DNA from: Sphingobium sp. DEHP117
Lineage (GTDB): Bacteria; Pseudomonadota; Alphaproteobacteria; Sphingomonadales; Sphingomonadaceae
Assembly: GCF_030867385.1 (NCBI RefSeq)
Contig: NZ_JAPFBJ010000003.1
Span: 558,001-622,000 of the forward strand
Direction: 5' to 3'
Length of the DNA stretch: 64,000 bases
Made by a program: the position numbers and the translations under genes. The first letter of the stretch is position 1. The number at the start of each line of letters is the position of its first letter. Below the pieces are notes generated by a model, which did not search any database, was not told where the DNA came from, and saw only the letters and a program-made list of their open reading frames with translations. Of this stretch, positions 8,725 to 21,467 are shown one piece after another.

Positions 8725-9701
8725 TGCATATCAATGCGATGCGCGCGAAGGGCCTCCCGGTTGAGCAACTCGACCTGCCGCCCGAAGCCACGCACGGCAC
8801 CTTCGTCGCGCCGACCATCATCGAGCTGCACAGCATCGCCGATCTGACACGCGAAGTCTTCGGCCCGGTGCTGCATGTCATCCGCTACCGGCGCGCTGAC
8901 CTCGACCAGCTGATCGACGCGGTCAACGCCACTGACTATGGACTCACCTTCGGCCTGCATACTCGGCTCGACGACACTATCGAGCATGTCACGCGCCGCA
9001 TCAAGGCCGGCAATCTCTATATCAACCGCAACGTCATCGGCGCCATCGTCGGCGTGCAGCCCTTCGGAGGGCGCGGCCTTTCCGGCACTGGACCCAAGGC
9101 GGGCGGGCCGCTGTACCTGAAGCGGCTGGTGCAGGGTGCGCCCAATCAGCCCGGAGGCACCGGCATCGACCCTGCCCTTGCGGATCTTGCCGATTGGCTG
9201 GAAGCGCAGGGCGAGGACAGGCTCGCCACGCAGGCAAGAGCGCTGGGCGCGCGATCGAAGCTTGGGTGGGAGGTGGACCTTCCCGGCCCGGTCGGCGAAC
9301 GCAATGTCTATGCATTGCATCCGCGCGGCACTATCCTGCTGCGTCCCGCCACCCGCCATGGTCTGTTCCACCACATCGCCGCCGCCCTTGCGACGGGCAA
9401 CGCCATCGCCATCGATGCCGACGAACATTTGCGCCCTGTCCTTGCCGAGCTTCCCGCCACCGTCCGACAGCGTGTTCGGGACACCCGCGAACCGGTTTCA
9501 GCCATGTTGGTCGAAGGCAACGACGCCGAGATACTACGCAATGCCCAGGCAATTGCGGATCGCTCCGGGCCGATCGTCCCTATCCATGTCCTCCCCCCGG
9601 CCGATCCGAACTTCGCGCTCGACTGGCTGCTCGAGGAAGTCTCCACCTCCATCAACACCACGGCAGCGGGAGGCAATGCCAGTCTGATGGCACTGGTCTG
9701 A
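8724..9701 (+). pseudogene. putA: C-terminal fragment of bifunctional proline dehydrogenase / P5C dehydrogenase
   Basis: About 325 residues of PutA. Recognisable P5C dehydrogenase sequence starts near MRAKGLPVEQLDLPPEA and continues through TFVAPTIIEL, REVFGPVLHVIRYRR, NRNVIGAIVGVQPFGGRG and LSGTGPKAGGP, then the C-terminal lid region ending TSINTTAAGGNASLMAL. Missing are the proline dehydrogenase domain, the NAD-binding fold and the catalytic cysteine, roughly two thirds of the usual protein of more than 1000 residues. The break coincides with the break in the recombinase on the other strand, so a deletion joined two partial genes. The fragment cannot catalyse either reaction. Confidence 0.88.
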
Positions 9702-9856
9702 GCGCCGGGGCGATTGCGCCGTACAAACAGTTTCAAGACGCTGAAATGAACAGAAGCGGCACACTGCCTGAATTGCTCTGACCGTTCCGGAGGCCGCTGC
9801 GCCATAAAAGCGCTCGATATAATTGTCCGTCTCGAATAAAATCACTTCTGAACAGT

Positions 9857-10894
9857 TTGCAGTGGTTCACTCGGGCCACACTGCACATTGTGACGGAAAT
9901 GCAAAGATATGCCGTGAAACGAGGTGAATGTTCCATAACTGACCCTTCCATAGTCTCGCCTCTTTGGGGATCGCCCTTGGTGCTGCTCACCGCGGAGCAG
10001 CCGTTACCGCCAGAAGGAGTGCGTCTGGTAGTCGATCGCAGCGCGCGACTGCCTGAACTGGATCCTCATGACTATGACGTGATGGTGACGACGCTACCGG
10101 ATGCCCCTGCACCGTGGGTCAGCGTGGCTCCGCAGCGCATGGACGCACAACTGGCCAGGGCGACGACCACTGCAGCGCAAAACCCCATAGCTACTGCAAT
10201 CCTCGCGCGAATATTGCGCGCGGGGGAAGGGCTGGCGTTCGATTACGCGCTGGAACTCGAGTCATTGGCCTATTCGGTTCTTTTGGGCGGCAGCGAGTTT
10301 GCAAACTGGCTGGCTTCAAGAAGGCGCACTAGCCAGGGCGACCAGGCCCCCTACCCCGTCTGCTACCAACGTGACGATGATCTTGTTACACTCATTCTGA
10401 ACTCACCTAATAATCAAAATTCAATGACCGCACACATGCGTGACGCGCTTCACGAGGCTCTGGTAAATGTTCTGGAGGATCCGAGTGGCCCACGTCTTGT
10501 CTTGCGGGCCAATGGCCGTTGCTTTTCCACCGGGGGTGCGCTCTATGAATTCGGCACGGCCAAGGATTTGGCTGCTGCCCATGTGATCCGTACCTTGCGA
10601 AGCTGCTCTCGGGCGCTGCACTTGATAGGCGACCGGTCCGAAGTGCATTTGCACGGCTGTTGCATAGGGGCGGGTGCCGAGATACCCTTGGCCGCCGCGC
10701 GACGATTGGCTGCGCCCGAAACTTACTTTCAGTTGCCGGAGTTGCAGATGGGGTTGATCCCGGGGGCAGGCGGTACCGTAACTTTTGCGCGCGCGATCGG
10801 ACGACACAGGCTGCTGTGGATGGCCTTGGGAGGTTTTCGTGTTGGCACAGCGCAAGCGCTGGATTGGGGCTTGATACAAGGACTTATCGGTTGA
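9857..10894 (+). CDS. Enoyl-CoA hydratase/isomerase family protein with extra N-terminal region
   Basis: A protein of up to 345 residues. The crotonase-like part is the second half: LILNSPNNQNSMTAHMRDAL, ANGRCFSTGGALYEFG for the oxyanion-hole loop, EVHLHGCCIGAGAEIPLAA and PELQMGLIPGAGGTV. The first 170 residues resemble nothing I can name. The start is uncertain; ATG at 9857 or 9899 are both possible and neither has a strong ribosome site. The stop overlaps the next gene's TTG start (TTGA), so the three genes 9857-13121 form a tightly coupled operon. Probable role: hydration or isomerisation of a CoA-thioester in a catabolic pathway. The substrate is unknown. Confidence 0.72.
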   Translation: MQWFTRATLHIVTEMQRYAVKRGECSITDPSIVSPLWGSPLVLLTAEQPLPPEGVRLVVDRSARLPELDPHDYDVMVTTLPDAPAPWVSVAPQRMDAQLARATTTAAQNPIATAILARILRAGEGLAFDYALELESLAYSVLLGGSEFANWLASRRRTSQGDQAPYPVCYQRDDDLVTLILNSPNNQNSMTAHMRDALHEALVNVLEDPSGPRLVLRANGRCFSTGGALYEFGTAKDLAAAHVIRTLRSCSRALHLIGDRSEVHLHGCCIGAGAEIPLAAARRLAAPETYFQLPELQMGLIPGAGGTVTFARAIGRHRLLWMALGGFRVGTAQALDWGLIQGLIG

Positions 10895-11793
10895 TCTCCA
10901 GATTGCAGGAACGGCTGGGACGTTTTGGCTGGTCGATTGCCGACCTGCTTGATCGCGATGCCCCGGGAGGTCTGGGTGTTCCGGGGGTCATATCGTCCAA
11001 CGGCTGTTGCCGCCTGGTGCGTTGCCGGGACGGATGGATCGCGCTGAATCTTTCTAGGCCGGACGATTGGGATCTCGTTCCTGCCTTGACGAACAACGGC
11101 GGGAATGGCTGGAGCTCGATCGTGAGCTGGGCTTGCGGTCAAGATGTCGAGGAGGTGCTCCATCGCGGCGTCGAACTGCACCTTCCCCTTTCCGTAGTCG
11201 GCGAGGCGGAGCCGCAAACCCTTCCCCCCTCTGATGGCGACTATGTTCCGCGCAAAGTTGTTGATTTGTCGGCGCTTTGGGCTGGCCCTCTTTGCGCAGC
11301 ATTGCTTCGGCTTTCGGGGGCGCAGGTGGTACGCATCTTGAGCGTGGGAAGGCCGGACCCGACCCCGAATGCTTCACCTCAGCTCGACAGGCGCATCAAT
11401 TCGGGAAAGACGCTCCTGGCCTTGGACTTGCGGACCCAGCAGGGTCGCGAGGCTCTCCTGCGCGAAGTTGCCGATGCAGACGTGTTGGTAACCTCCGCGC
11501 GGCCCGCCGCACTGATGCGATTGGGATTAGGCATCCGGGGCATCGTCCCACCAAGGTGGGTGGCCATTTCCGCGCATGGTTTCGCCGGGCGTGGAGGGTG
11601 CCGGGTTGGATTTGGGGATGATTGTGCAGCAGCAGGCGGGCTGTTGACCTGGCGCGGCGACCAGCCGCTCTTTCGCGGGGATGCGCTAGCGGATCCGTTG
11701 ACCGGGCTTGAAGGCGCACTCGCTGTGCTATCCGGTGCGACCGGACTCATCGACATGGCGATGTCCCGCGTCGCAGCTGCGTACGCCCGCTAG
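10891..11793 (+). CDS. CaiB/BaiF-type (class III) CoA-transferase-like protein
   Basis: About 300 residues from the TTG at 10891, which overlaps the upstream stop codon. Family features are VVDLSALWAGPLCAALLRLSG, then the nucleotide-like loop ending in LLALDLRTQQGREALL, then ADVLVTSARPAALMRLGL, then VAISAHGFAG and a C-terminal DPLTGLEGALAVL stretch. Class III transferases usually have 380-430 residues and a catalytic Asp. This one is short and its N-terminal third is unlike the family, so it may be a half-domain or a diverged enzyme. The gene ends TAGTG, sharing one base with the start of the amidohydrolase. Confidence 0.7.
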   Translation: MISRLQERLGRFGWSIADLLDRDAPGGLGVPGVISSNGCCRLVRCRDGWIALNLSRPDDWDLVPALTNNGGNGWSSIVSWACGQDVEEVLHRGVELHLPLSVVGEAEPQTLPPSDGDYVPRKVVDLSALWAGPLCAALLRLSGAQVVRILSVGRPDPTPNASPQLDRRINSGKTLLALDLRTQQGREALLREVADADVLVTSARPAALMRLGLGIRGIVPPRWVAISAHGFAGRGGCRVGFGDDCAAAGGLLTWRGDQPLFRGDALADPLTGLEGALAVLSGATGLIDMAMSRVAAAYAR

Positions 11794-13121
11794 TGCTTAT
11801 ATTGCGTAACGTGCGCCCCTGGGGCGTTGACGCGGTGGATATAGCCATTTCCCGCGGCAGGATCGCTGCGATCTCCAGTCACCTGTCTCTGAAGGGTGAG
11901 GAGATCGATGGACATGGCGGGACGCTTCTTCCGGGCCTGCACGACCATCATCTGCATCTTGCCGCCACGGCCGCGCGGCGGCAATCCGTCAGCTTGGCCA
12001 ATCTGGTCAACGAGTCGGCCGTGATGGCGGCCTTGAGACAATCGGGCAGTCCGATAGTGCGTGCAGTGGACTATGACGAGCGCGCAGCCGGGTTGCCGGA
12101 TGCCGCCTTGCTCGACAGCTGGGAACCGTCGCGCCCCCTCCGCCTTACAGACCGCACCGGGGCGCTTTGGGTGCTCAACACTGCCGCCCTTAGGCTCATT
12201 GGCGACATTACATTGCCGCCGGGCGCGGAACGGGATGCGGGGGGCAGGCCAAATGGCCGTTTCTGGCGCGAGGACGCGTGGCTCCGCCGCGCTCTGCCGC
12301 TGGCGGAGCCGGACATTTCGGCCTTGGGCGCGGAAATGTCTGCCGTCGGGCTGACCGGGGTGACCGATGCGACAGCGCACAACGGGCCTGAAGAGGCATT
12401 GTATCTTGCGGGCCAAGTGCCGCAACGGCTGGTATTGATGGGAGGGACCAGGCTCGCAGCCGGTCACGGATACTCGCTCGGCGCTCTCAAGGTGATGATT
12501 GATGAGCGTGATCCGCCTTTGCTGTCCGAGATGTCGGCGCTTATCGCGATTGCCCGTGCACAGCGGCGGGGTGTCGCGGCGCATTGCGTAACAGAAGCGG
12601 AACTAGCGCTCTATCTTGCTGCGCTGGAGGAGGCAGGTGCCGCCCGCCCCGGAGATCGCGTCGAGCATGGCGGGCTGATGACACCGGAATTGATTTCGGC
12701 CGTTGCTGCGGCCCGCCTAACGGTGGTGACGAACCCGTCCTTTATTTATGGTCGAGGGGACCGGTACCTTGCGCAAATTCCACCAGAGCATTGGGAGCAC
12801 CTCTACCCTGCGGGCAGCCTGGCTCGTGCAGGAGTTCCTATGCTGGGTGGTTCTGACGCACCTTATGGCGTACTGGATCCGTGGATTGCGATGCGAGCGG
12901 CGCGCGACCGCCTGACCGCTGGGGGACAGACGATTGGAATATCCCAGCGCATCAGCCCGGAGCGCGCGCTCAAGCTCTATTGTTCAGGAGTGATTGCGCC
13001 AGGCCGGCCGGCTGACCTGATCCTATGCAATGGTACATGGCACGAAGTCCTGCGCGATCTTACGGCGGAACGAGTGGACCTGACGATCATCCAAGGCGCT
13101 GTCGCTTTCATCCGTAACTAA
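11793..13121 (+). CDS. Amidohydrolase-family metal-dependent hydrolase
   Basis: A 442-residue TIM-barrel amidohydrolase starting at GTG 11793. The metal site opens with GGTLLPGLHDHHLHL (HxH), followed by VAAHCVTEAE and DRVEHGGLM for the two later histidines, and GGSDAPYGVLDPW for the catalytic aspartate. The tail ISPERALKLYCSG followed by APGRPADLILC is typical of the amidohydrolase-3 (YtcJ-like) branch. It is the last gene of the operon with the hydratase and CoA-transferase. Inferred: it hydrolyses an amide or cyclic intermediate before or after CoA activation. The substrate cannot be assigned. Confidence 0.82.
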   Translation: MLILRNVRPWGVDAVDIAISRGRIAAISSHLSLKGEEIDGHGGTLLPGLHDHHLHLAATAARRQSVSLANLVNESAVMAALRQSGSPIVRAVDYDERAAGLPDAALLDSWEPSRPLRLTDRTGALWVLNTAALRLIGDITLPPGAERDAGGRPNGRFWREDAWLRRALPLAEPDISALGAEMSAVGLTGVTDATAHNGPEEALYLAGQVPQRLVLMGGTRLAAGHGYSLGALKVMIDERDPPLLSEMSALIAIARAQRRGVAAHCVTEAELALYLAALEEAGAARPGDRVEHGGLMTPELISAVAAARLTVVTNPSFIYGRGDRYLAQIPPEHWEHLYPAGSLARAGVPMLGGSDAPYGVLDPWIAMRAARDRLTAGGQTIGISQRISPERALKLYCSGVIAPGRPADLILCNGTWHEVLRDLTAERVDLTIIQGAVAFIRN

Positions 13122-13220
13122 GCAGAACCTGCTTATAGGAGCCCCTCGAAGTAACCGCGCTGCGCACGCCTCCGGCTCCCGGCTCTGCTAAGCGGATTTT
13201 ATCCCCCACTTTACCTGTCG

Positions 13221-13251
13221 ATTAGAACCGCCCCGGGACTGCGGTTCTAAT
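13221..13251. repeat. Perfect 11-bp inverted repeat
   Basis: ATTAGAACCGC and GCGGTTCTAAT face each other across a 9-base spacer (CCCGGGACT). No T-run follows on either side. It may be a stem-loop ending the upstream operon or a protein-binding palindrome. Confidence 0.6.
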
Positions 13252-13283
13252 TCCGGTCTCCGGTTAGGGTAAGTTTGGCGAGG

Positions 13284-13308
13284 GCGTTTTCACTATCAGT
13301 GGAAACGC
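13284..13308 (+). terminator. Terminator-like stem-loop after the amidohydrolase operon
   Basis: GCGTTTTCAC and GTGGAAACGC pair with one mismatch around a 5-base loop, and are followed by TCTTGTCTTTT. The position about 165 bp downstream of the amidohydrolase stop fits a transcription end. Confidence 0.45.
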
Positions 13309-13392
13309 TCTTGTCTTTTGCCGCATTTTCCGACCCGATGACCGTTTCCGGTCCTCTTGAAAATGCCCTAGCGACTGGGTGTTCACGAGAAT

Positions 13393-13400
13393 ATGCAGCG
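13393..13400. repeat. Left target-site duplication of the IS256 element
   Basis: ATGCAGCG abuts the left terminal repeat and matches 7 of 8 bases of the right copy. Confidence 0.75.
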
Positions 13401-14759
13401 GGTCGTGTCCCAGGTGGTGGTGTAGGGAGGTTTCCCTGAAGGGGTGGCCACCGTCGATCTTCTGGTAGGGTTCGGATGCGAACTTGAACCTGGAGAAGAA
13501 GACGATGACCGACGACAGAATGGCCCTTGTTGAGCTGATTGAGCAAGGGGCGGATAGTGATTTGGTGCGCGAGATGCTGGCGTTTGCGGCCGAGCGCATG
13601 ATGGATATGGAGATTGAGGCGAGAACGGGTGCGCCCGCCGGCAGTCGCAGCCCGGCGCGAATGAACCACCGCAACGGCTACCGGGAACGGGGCTGGGACA
13701 CGCGCGCCGGGCGGATCGACCTGGCGATCCCGAAGCTGCGCAAAGGCAGCTACTTTCCGAGCTTTCTTGAGCCGCGCCGCACGGCCGAGAAGGCGCTGGC
13801 GGCGGTGATTCAGGAGGCCTATGTCCATGGCGTCTCGACCCGTTCGGTCGACGATTTGGTCAAGGCGATGGGCGCCAGCGGTGTGTCGAAGAGCCAGGTG
13901 AGCCGTCTGGTCGCCGAGATCGACGAGCGGGTGAACGCCTTCCTGATGCGGCCGATTGAGGGCGAGTGGCCCTAGCTGTGGATCGACGCTACCTACCTCA
14001 AGGTCCGCGAGGGCGGGCGGATCGTCTCGACGGCGGCGATAATCGCTGTCGGGGTCAACACCGATGGCCGCCGCGAAGTGCTGGGCGTTGCCACCGGCCC
14101 TTCGGAGGCGGAGCCCTTCTGGAAAGCTTTCCTGCGCTCGCTGGCGGATCGCGGCCTGCGCGGAGTGAAGCTGGTCATCGCCGACGATCACAAGGGGCTG
14201 CGCGCCGCCGCCAGCAAGGTGTTCGCCGCGAGCCAGCAACGCTGCCGTGTACACTGGATGCGCAATGCGCTGGCACACGCTGCACCCAAACAGCGACCTG
14301 CCGTCATCGCCATGATCAAGACGATCTTCGCGCAGGAGACGACTGAAGCGGCGCACCAGCAGTGGGGGCAGGTTGCCGATGCCCTGCGCGAGAAGTTCCC
14401 GAAGCTGGCCGACATGATGGACGCATCGCGCGAGGACGTGCTCGCCTACATGGCGCTCCCGAAGGACCATTGGGCGCAGATCGCCTCCACCAACCCGCTG
14501 GAACGGGTGAACAAGGAGATCAAGCGGCGAGCCGACGTCATCGGCATCTTCCCCAACGATGCCGCCGTGATCCGCCTCGTCGGCGCGCTGATGCTGGAGC
14601 AAAATGACGAGTGGGCCGTATCGCGCCGCTACATGACGCTGGAAACAATCGGCTCGGTGAGCCATAACCCCGTTGTCAGCCTGCCAGCACTGGCCACCTG
14701 ACACATACCTGATCCTGCCGTGGATCGACGGTTCCTACACCACCACCTGGGACACGACC
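13401..14759 (+). mobile_element. Complete IS256-family insertion sequence (1359 bp)
   Basis: The ends are a perfect 26-bp inverted repeat beginning GGTCGTGTCCCAGG (13401-13426, and 14734-14759 in reverse complement). The flanks are an 8-bp near-direct repeat, ATGCAGCG at 13393-13400 and ATGCGGCG at 14760-14767, differing at one base. An 8-9 bp duplication is typical of IS256. The single transposase gene inside carries a stop codon, so the copy is probably non-autonomous. Confidence 0.92.
13505..14701 (+). pseudogene. IS256-family transposase interrupted by an in-frame amber codon
   Basis: The frame reads 398 codons from ATG 13505 to 14701, broken only by TAG at 13973-13975. Before it lies MTDDRMALVELIEQ through MRPIEGEWP; after it the frame resumes LWIDATYLKVREGG, the first catalytic Asp region. 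Intact relatives carry Tyr (TAC or TAT) at this point, so one base change created the stop. Later motifs are KLVIADDHKGLRAA (second Asp) and HWAQIASTNPLERVNKEIKRR (Glu region). The first 156 codons lack the catalytic core. The second part could restart internally but would lose the DNA-binding domain. Confidence 0.9.
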
Positions 14760-14767
14760 ATGCGGCG
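14760..14767. repeat. Right target-site duplication of the IS256 element
   Basis: ATGCGGCG abuts the right terminal repeat. One mismatch with the left copy suggests mutation since insertion. Confidence 0.75.
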
Positions 14768-14945
14768 CGAATGGGGGAAGGAGTTTCCCACCGATTCTGA
14801 CCGTGCCTTCCGGACATAGGCAGATAGATGGATCGATCGCTTCCGCCGCGAAGTGCCCCAGCTGAGGGCAGAGCACAATGTGATGCCCCATTGGTGCCCC
14901 GCCGGAAGGCACAGCACTCAAATCACCTCTAAGTCATTGAAAATT

Positions 14946-15021
<76 letters not shown>

Positions 15022-15343
15022 ATATGCGGCTTAAGGGCCTGCAATCGGCGGCTTTGCGCTGCCGAGGCGGGGCCGGTAGCATGGGGAGGCGGGCATTGCA
15101 AACGGGAAATCATGTGCGCGGATAATTTGTCGCGGGTGTACCGCCTGGTTTCGCGCTGATGACGCTGAACCATGTTCGCACGCAGTTGATTTATGATTTC
15201 TCCGAACCCGCAGCCCGCCCCATCCTCCTTGCCTCCTCACGCCGACCGGCCACAGCGGGGTATACCTCCCCATCGCCAAGCCCATAAACGCAGAGTCGAA
15301 ATGCGTTGATAAACCAGCGCCTCAGCCTCTATGGCGCGGGGCC
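15022..15343. other. Intergenic stretch between tRNA-Lys and prfC
   Basis: I see no supported gene. It should contain the promoters of the divergent tRNA-Lys and prfC genes. I could not identify either with confidence. Confidence 0.4.
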
Positions 15344-16924
<1,581 letters not shown>

Positions 16925-17007
16925 GCGCGCCACAATCTGCGCTCTTGACCCAGATCATTGCACGACCTCAGCGCCTTTCTACCGTTGCGGCAGGAAGGAG
17001 AACGAAT

Positions 17008-17202
17008 ATGTTCAGGAGCAATGTCGGGGGTGTAGACCGCGCGCTGCGAATCATCTTGGGGCTGGTGCTGATCGCGCTGGCTGTCACGGGCAAGCTGGTG
17101 CCGTGGAGCTGGATCGGCATCGTGCCGCTGGTCACCGGGCTATTCGGCACCTGCCCGCTTTACAGCCTGATAGGGCTGAGCACCTGCCCGATAAAGAAAT
17201 AG
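17008..17202 (+). CDS. DUF2892 small inner-membrane protein
   Basis: A 64-residue protein with two hydrophobic helices. The opening MFRSNVGGVDRALRIILG and closing GLFGTCPLYSLIGLSTCPIKK are the signature of DUF2892 (YgaP-tail-like) proteins. ATG 17008 follows AGGAAGGAG at good spacing; an upstream in-frame ATG at 16945 lacks a ribosome site. Two cysteines in the C-terminal stretch are conserved in the family. The function is not established; relatives often lie beside rhodanese genes, but none is present here. Confidence 0.85.
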   Translation: MFRSNVGGVDRALRIILGLVLIALAVTGKLVPWSWIGIVPLVTGLFGTCPLYSLIGLSTCPIKK

Positions 17203-17203
17203 G

Positions 17204-17467
17204 CTATTCCGCCGAAACTTTGCGCCTTTCGCCGCGCAAAATGCGGACCAGCGCTACGACAGCCACGCAGGCCCAGATGCCGTTCAGCGTCATCGTGGCC
17301 CAAGTGCTGTGCGCGGCGGTATAGACGACGAAGGAGCAGGCGCCGACAAGGTTCAGGAGCTGATAGCGCCAGTCCTGACGGTCAAGCCAGCCGTTGGAGT
17401 TGGCGATATAACCGCTCAGAATAAGGCTAGCCCCGCCCCAGCCTACCGCCTCGATCAGAACCGACAT
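17204..17467 (-). CDS. Small membrane protein, CBU_0592-like family (copy 2)
   Basis: An 87-residue protein with three predicted helices: GWGGASLILSGYIANSNGWL, the LLNLVGACSFVVYTAAHSTW segment, and MTLNGIWACVAVVALVRIL. The pattern of GWxGA, LLNLxGA and LNxxWxxxxxxAL is that of CBU_0592-like proteins, whose function is unknown. ATG 17465-17467 is chosen because it opens the family-like region. It lies 11 bp downstream of a second, similar gene on the same strand, so the pair looks like a tandem duplication. Confidence 0.75.
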   Translation of the reverse strand: MSVLIEAVGWGGASLILSGYIANSNGWLDRQDWRYQLLNLVGACSFVVYTAAHSTWATMTLNGIWACVAVVALVRILRGERRKVSAE

Positions 17468-17478
17468 TACATTCCCTT

Positions 17479-17730
17479 TCAAGGCTGATTGTGACGCATA
17501 ATCCTGAGCAGTGCATAAGCACCCACTCCTGCCCAGACGATGTTGAGGACCATCGAGGGGATGGCGCGGTGCGCCCATGTATTGATGACGAAGCCGACCG
17601 CCCCAACCATGTTGAGCCAGTGAAACAGCGCTGATTTTCCGGTGAGGCGCCCCGTAGATAGCGCAACATAAGCCGCGAACACGCAGATTGCGCCGATCCA
17701 GCCCGCAGCCTCGATAGCTATCCCGCTCAT
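17479..17730 (-). CDS. Small membrane protein, CBU_0592-like family (copy 1)
   Basis: An 83-residue protein from ATG 17730 (MSGIAIEAAGWIGAICVFAA). Motifs are GWIGAICVFAAYVALSTGRL, WLNMVGAVGFVINTWAH and MVLNIVWAGVGAYALLRIM. It shares the three-helix layout and key Gly/Trp/Asn positions with the adjacent downstream gene. An AGAGAT site precedes the ATG. Frame extension upstream to 17778 is possible but would run towards the acnA terminator. The role is unknown; the pair could form a heteromeric membrane complex. Confidence 0.75.
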   Translation of the reverse strand: MSGIAIEAAGWIGAICVFAAYVALSTGRLTGKSALFHWLNMVGAVGFVINTWAHRAIPSMVLNIVWAGVGAYALLRIMRHNQP

Positions 17731-17741
17731 ATATCTCTCCA

Positions 17742-17776
17742 AGAAAATGGCGGGGGAAGCCAAGCCTCGCCCCGCC
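17742..17776 (-). terminator. Rho-independent terminator of acnA
   Basis: On the minus strand GGCGGGG pairs with CCCCGCC across about 14 bases, followed by ATTTTCTT. It begins 30 bp after the acnA stop. A second perfect stem (AGCTGGC/GCCAGCT, 17799-17819) spans the stop codon itself. Confidence 0.65.
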
Positions 17777-17805
17777 ACCTGTTTCGTTAACGACGCCTAG
17801 CTGGC

Positions 17806-20478
<2,673 letters not shown>

Positions 20479-20807
20479 TGCGTGCTTCTCCATCGCAAAA
20501 AGTGCCTGGGCCGGGCCGGATGGGGAGGATGAGTGGAGCGACCGACCGTGAAGGCGAGCCGCGCGGAGCAGCCTTGCCTGATCTGTATCGCCCCCGCCCA
20601 TCAACCGGCGGTCAAAGCAGGTTAACCCGATGCCGCAGCGCAATAACGGATAAGGGCCAAGAGTCAACGCACGGCGGGGTTTTCTGCACGATAGTCTTAC
20701 ATATTATATAGTGTTGCCGACGCGCGGGCGGCACAAAAAGTCGAGCCGCCCTTGCGAGCGGCTCGACCCCGTGCAGGCTCGTATGCCTGGCCGTCGGCCA
20801 AGCGAAA
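20479..20807. other. Intergenic stretch upstream of acnA and downstream of scoB
   Basis: The acnA promoter should lie here; on the minus strand a TTGACT hexamer at 20662-20667 is a possible -35 element without a clear -10. The distal end carries the scoB terminator. No gene is supported. Confidence 0.4.
20735..20767 (-). terminator. Rho-independent terminator of scoAB
   Basis: On the minus strand GTCGAGCCGC and GCGGCTCGAC form a perfect 10-bp stem with an 8-base loop, followed by TTTTT. It starts about 40 bp after the scoB stop. Confidence 0.88.
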
Positions 20808-21467
20808 CTAGCGGATGTAGTGGGCCGTCGTCCTGGCGGCGACGTCCTCGGGCGTGACGCCGGGCGCGGTCTCAATCAACCGGAATGGGCTATTGTGATC
20901 GGGCCGGGCGAACACAGCGAGGTCAGTGATAACCATATCCACCACATTCTTGCCGGTAAGCGGCAGGGTGCAGGCCGGAATGAACTTCGGGCTGCCATCC
21001 TTGGCGCAATGCTCCATGACGACGATGATCTTCTTGACACCGGCGACAAGATCCATCGCGCCGCCCATGCCTTTGATCATCTTGCCGGGGATCATCCAGT
21101 TGGCGATGTCGCCGCCCTCCGAAATCTCCATTGCACCCAATACGGTAAGGTCGATCTTGCCGCCGCGGATCATCGCGAAGCTCTGGGCGCTATCGAAATA
21201 GGCGGAGTGGGGCAGCTCGCTGATCGTCTGCTTGCCGGCGTTGATAAGGTCGGCGTCTTCCTCTCCCTCAAACGGGAACGGGCCGATGCCGAGCATGCCA
21301 TTCTCAGATTGCAGCGTCACGGTCATGCCGGCAGGCACATGGTTCGCCACCAGCGTGGGGATGCCGATACCGAGGTTGACGTAGAACCCGTCCTGCAGCT
21401 CCTTGGCGGCGCGGGCGGCCATCTGGTCGCGGGTCCAACCTTGGGTCAGGCCATCATGCGTCGTCAT
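20808..21467 (-). CDS. scoB: 3-oxoacid CoA-transferase, subunit B
   Basis: A 219-residue beta subunit of succinyl-CoA:3-ketoacid CoA-transferase, which moves CoA between succinyl-CoA and acetoacetate-type acids. Motifs are [33 protein letters not shown] (the SENG glutamate forms the acyl-enzyme) and [19 protein letters not shown]. Length matches ScoB. ATG 21467 directly follows the scoA stop (TAAATG), so the two are coupled. A terminator follows. Confidence 0.95.
   Translation of the reverse strand: MTTHDGLTQGWTRDQMAARAAKELQDGFYVNLGIGIPTLVANHVPAGMTVTLQSENGMLGIGPFPFEGEEDADLINAGKQTISELPHSAYFDSAQSFAMIRGGKIDLTVLGAMEISEGGDIANWMIPGKMIKGMGGAMDLVAGVKKIIVVMEHCAKDGSPKFIPACTLPLTGKNVVDMVITDLAVFARPDHNSPFRLIETAPGVTPEDVAARTTAHYIR

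Noticed and set aside
7865..8764. 299-codon plus-strand open frame
   Set aside because: Antisense to the tyrosine recombinase, which retains all catalytic residues.
13247..14704. 485-codon minus-strand open frame
   Set aside because: It is fully antisense to the IS256 transposase and crosses the left terminal repeat of the element.
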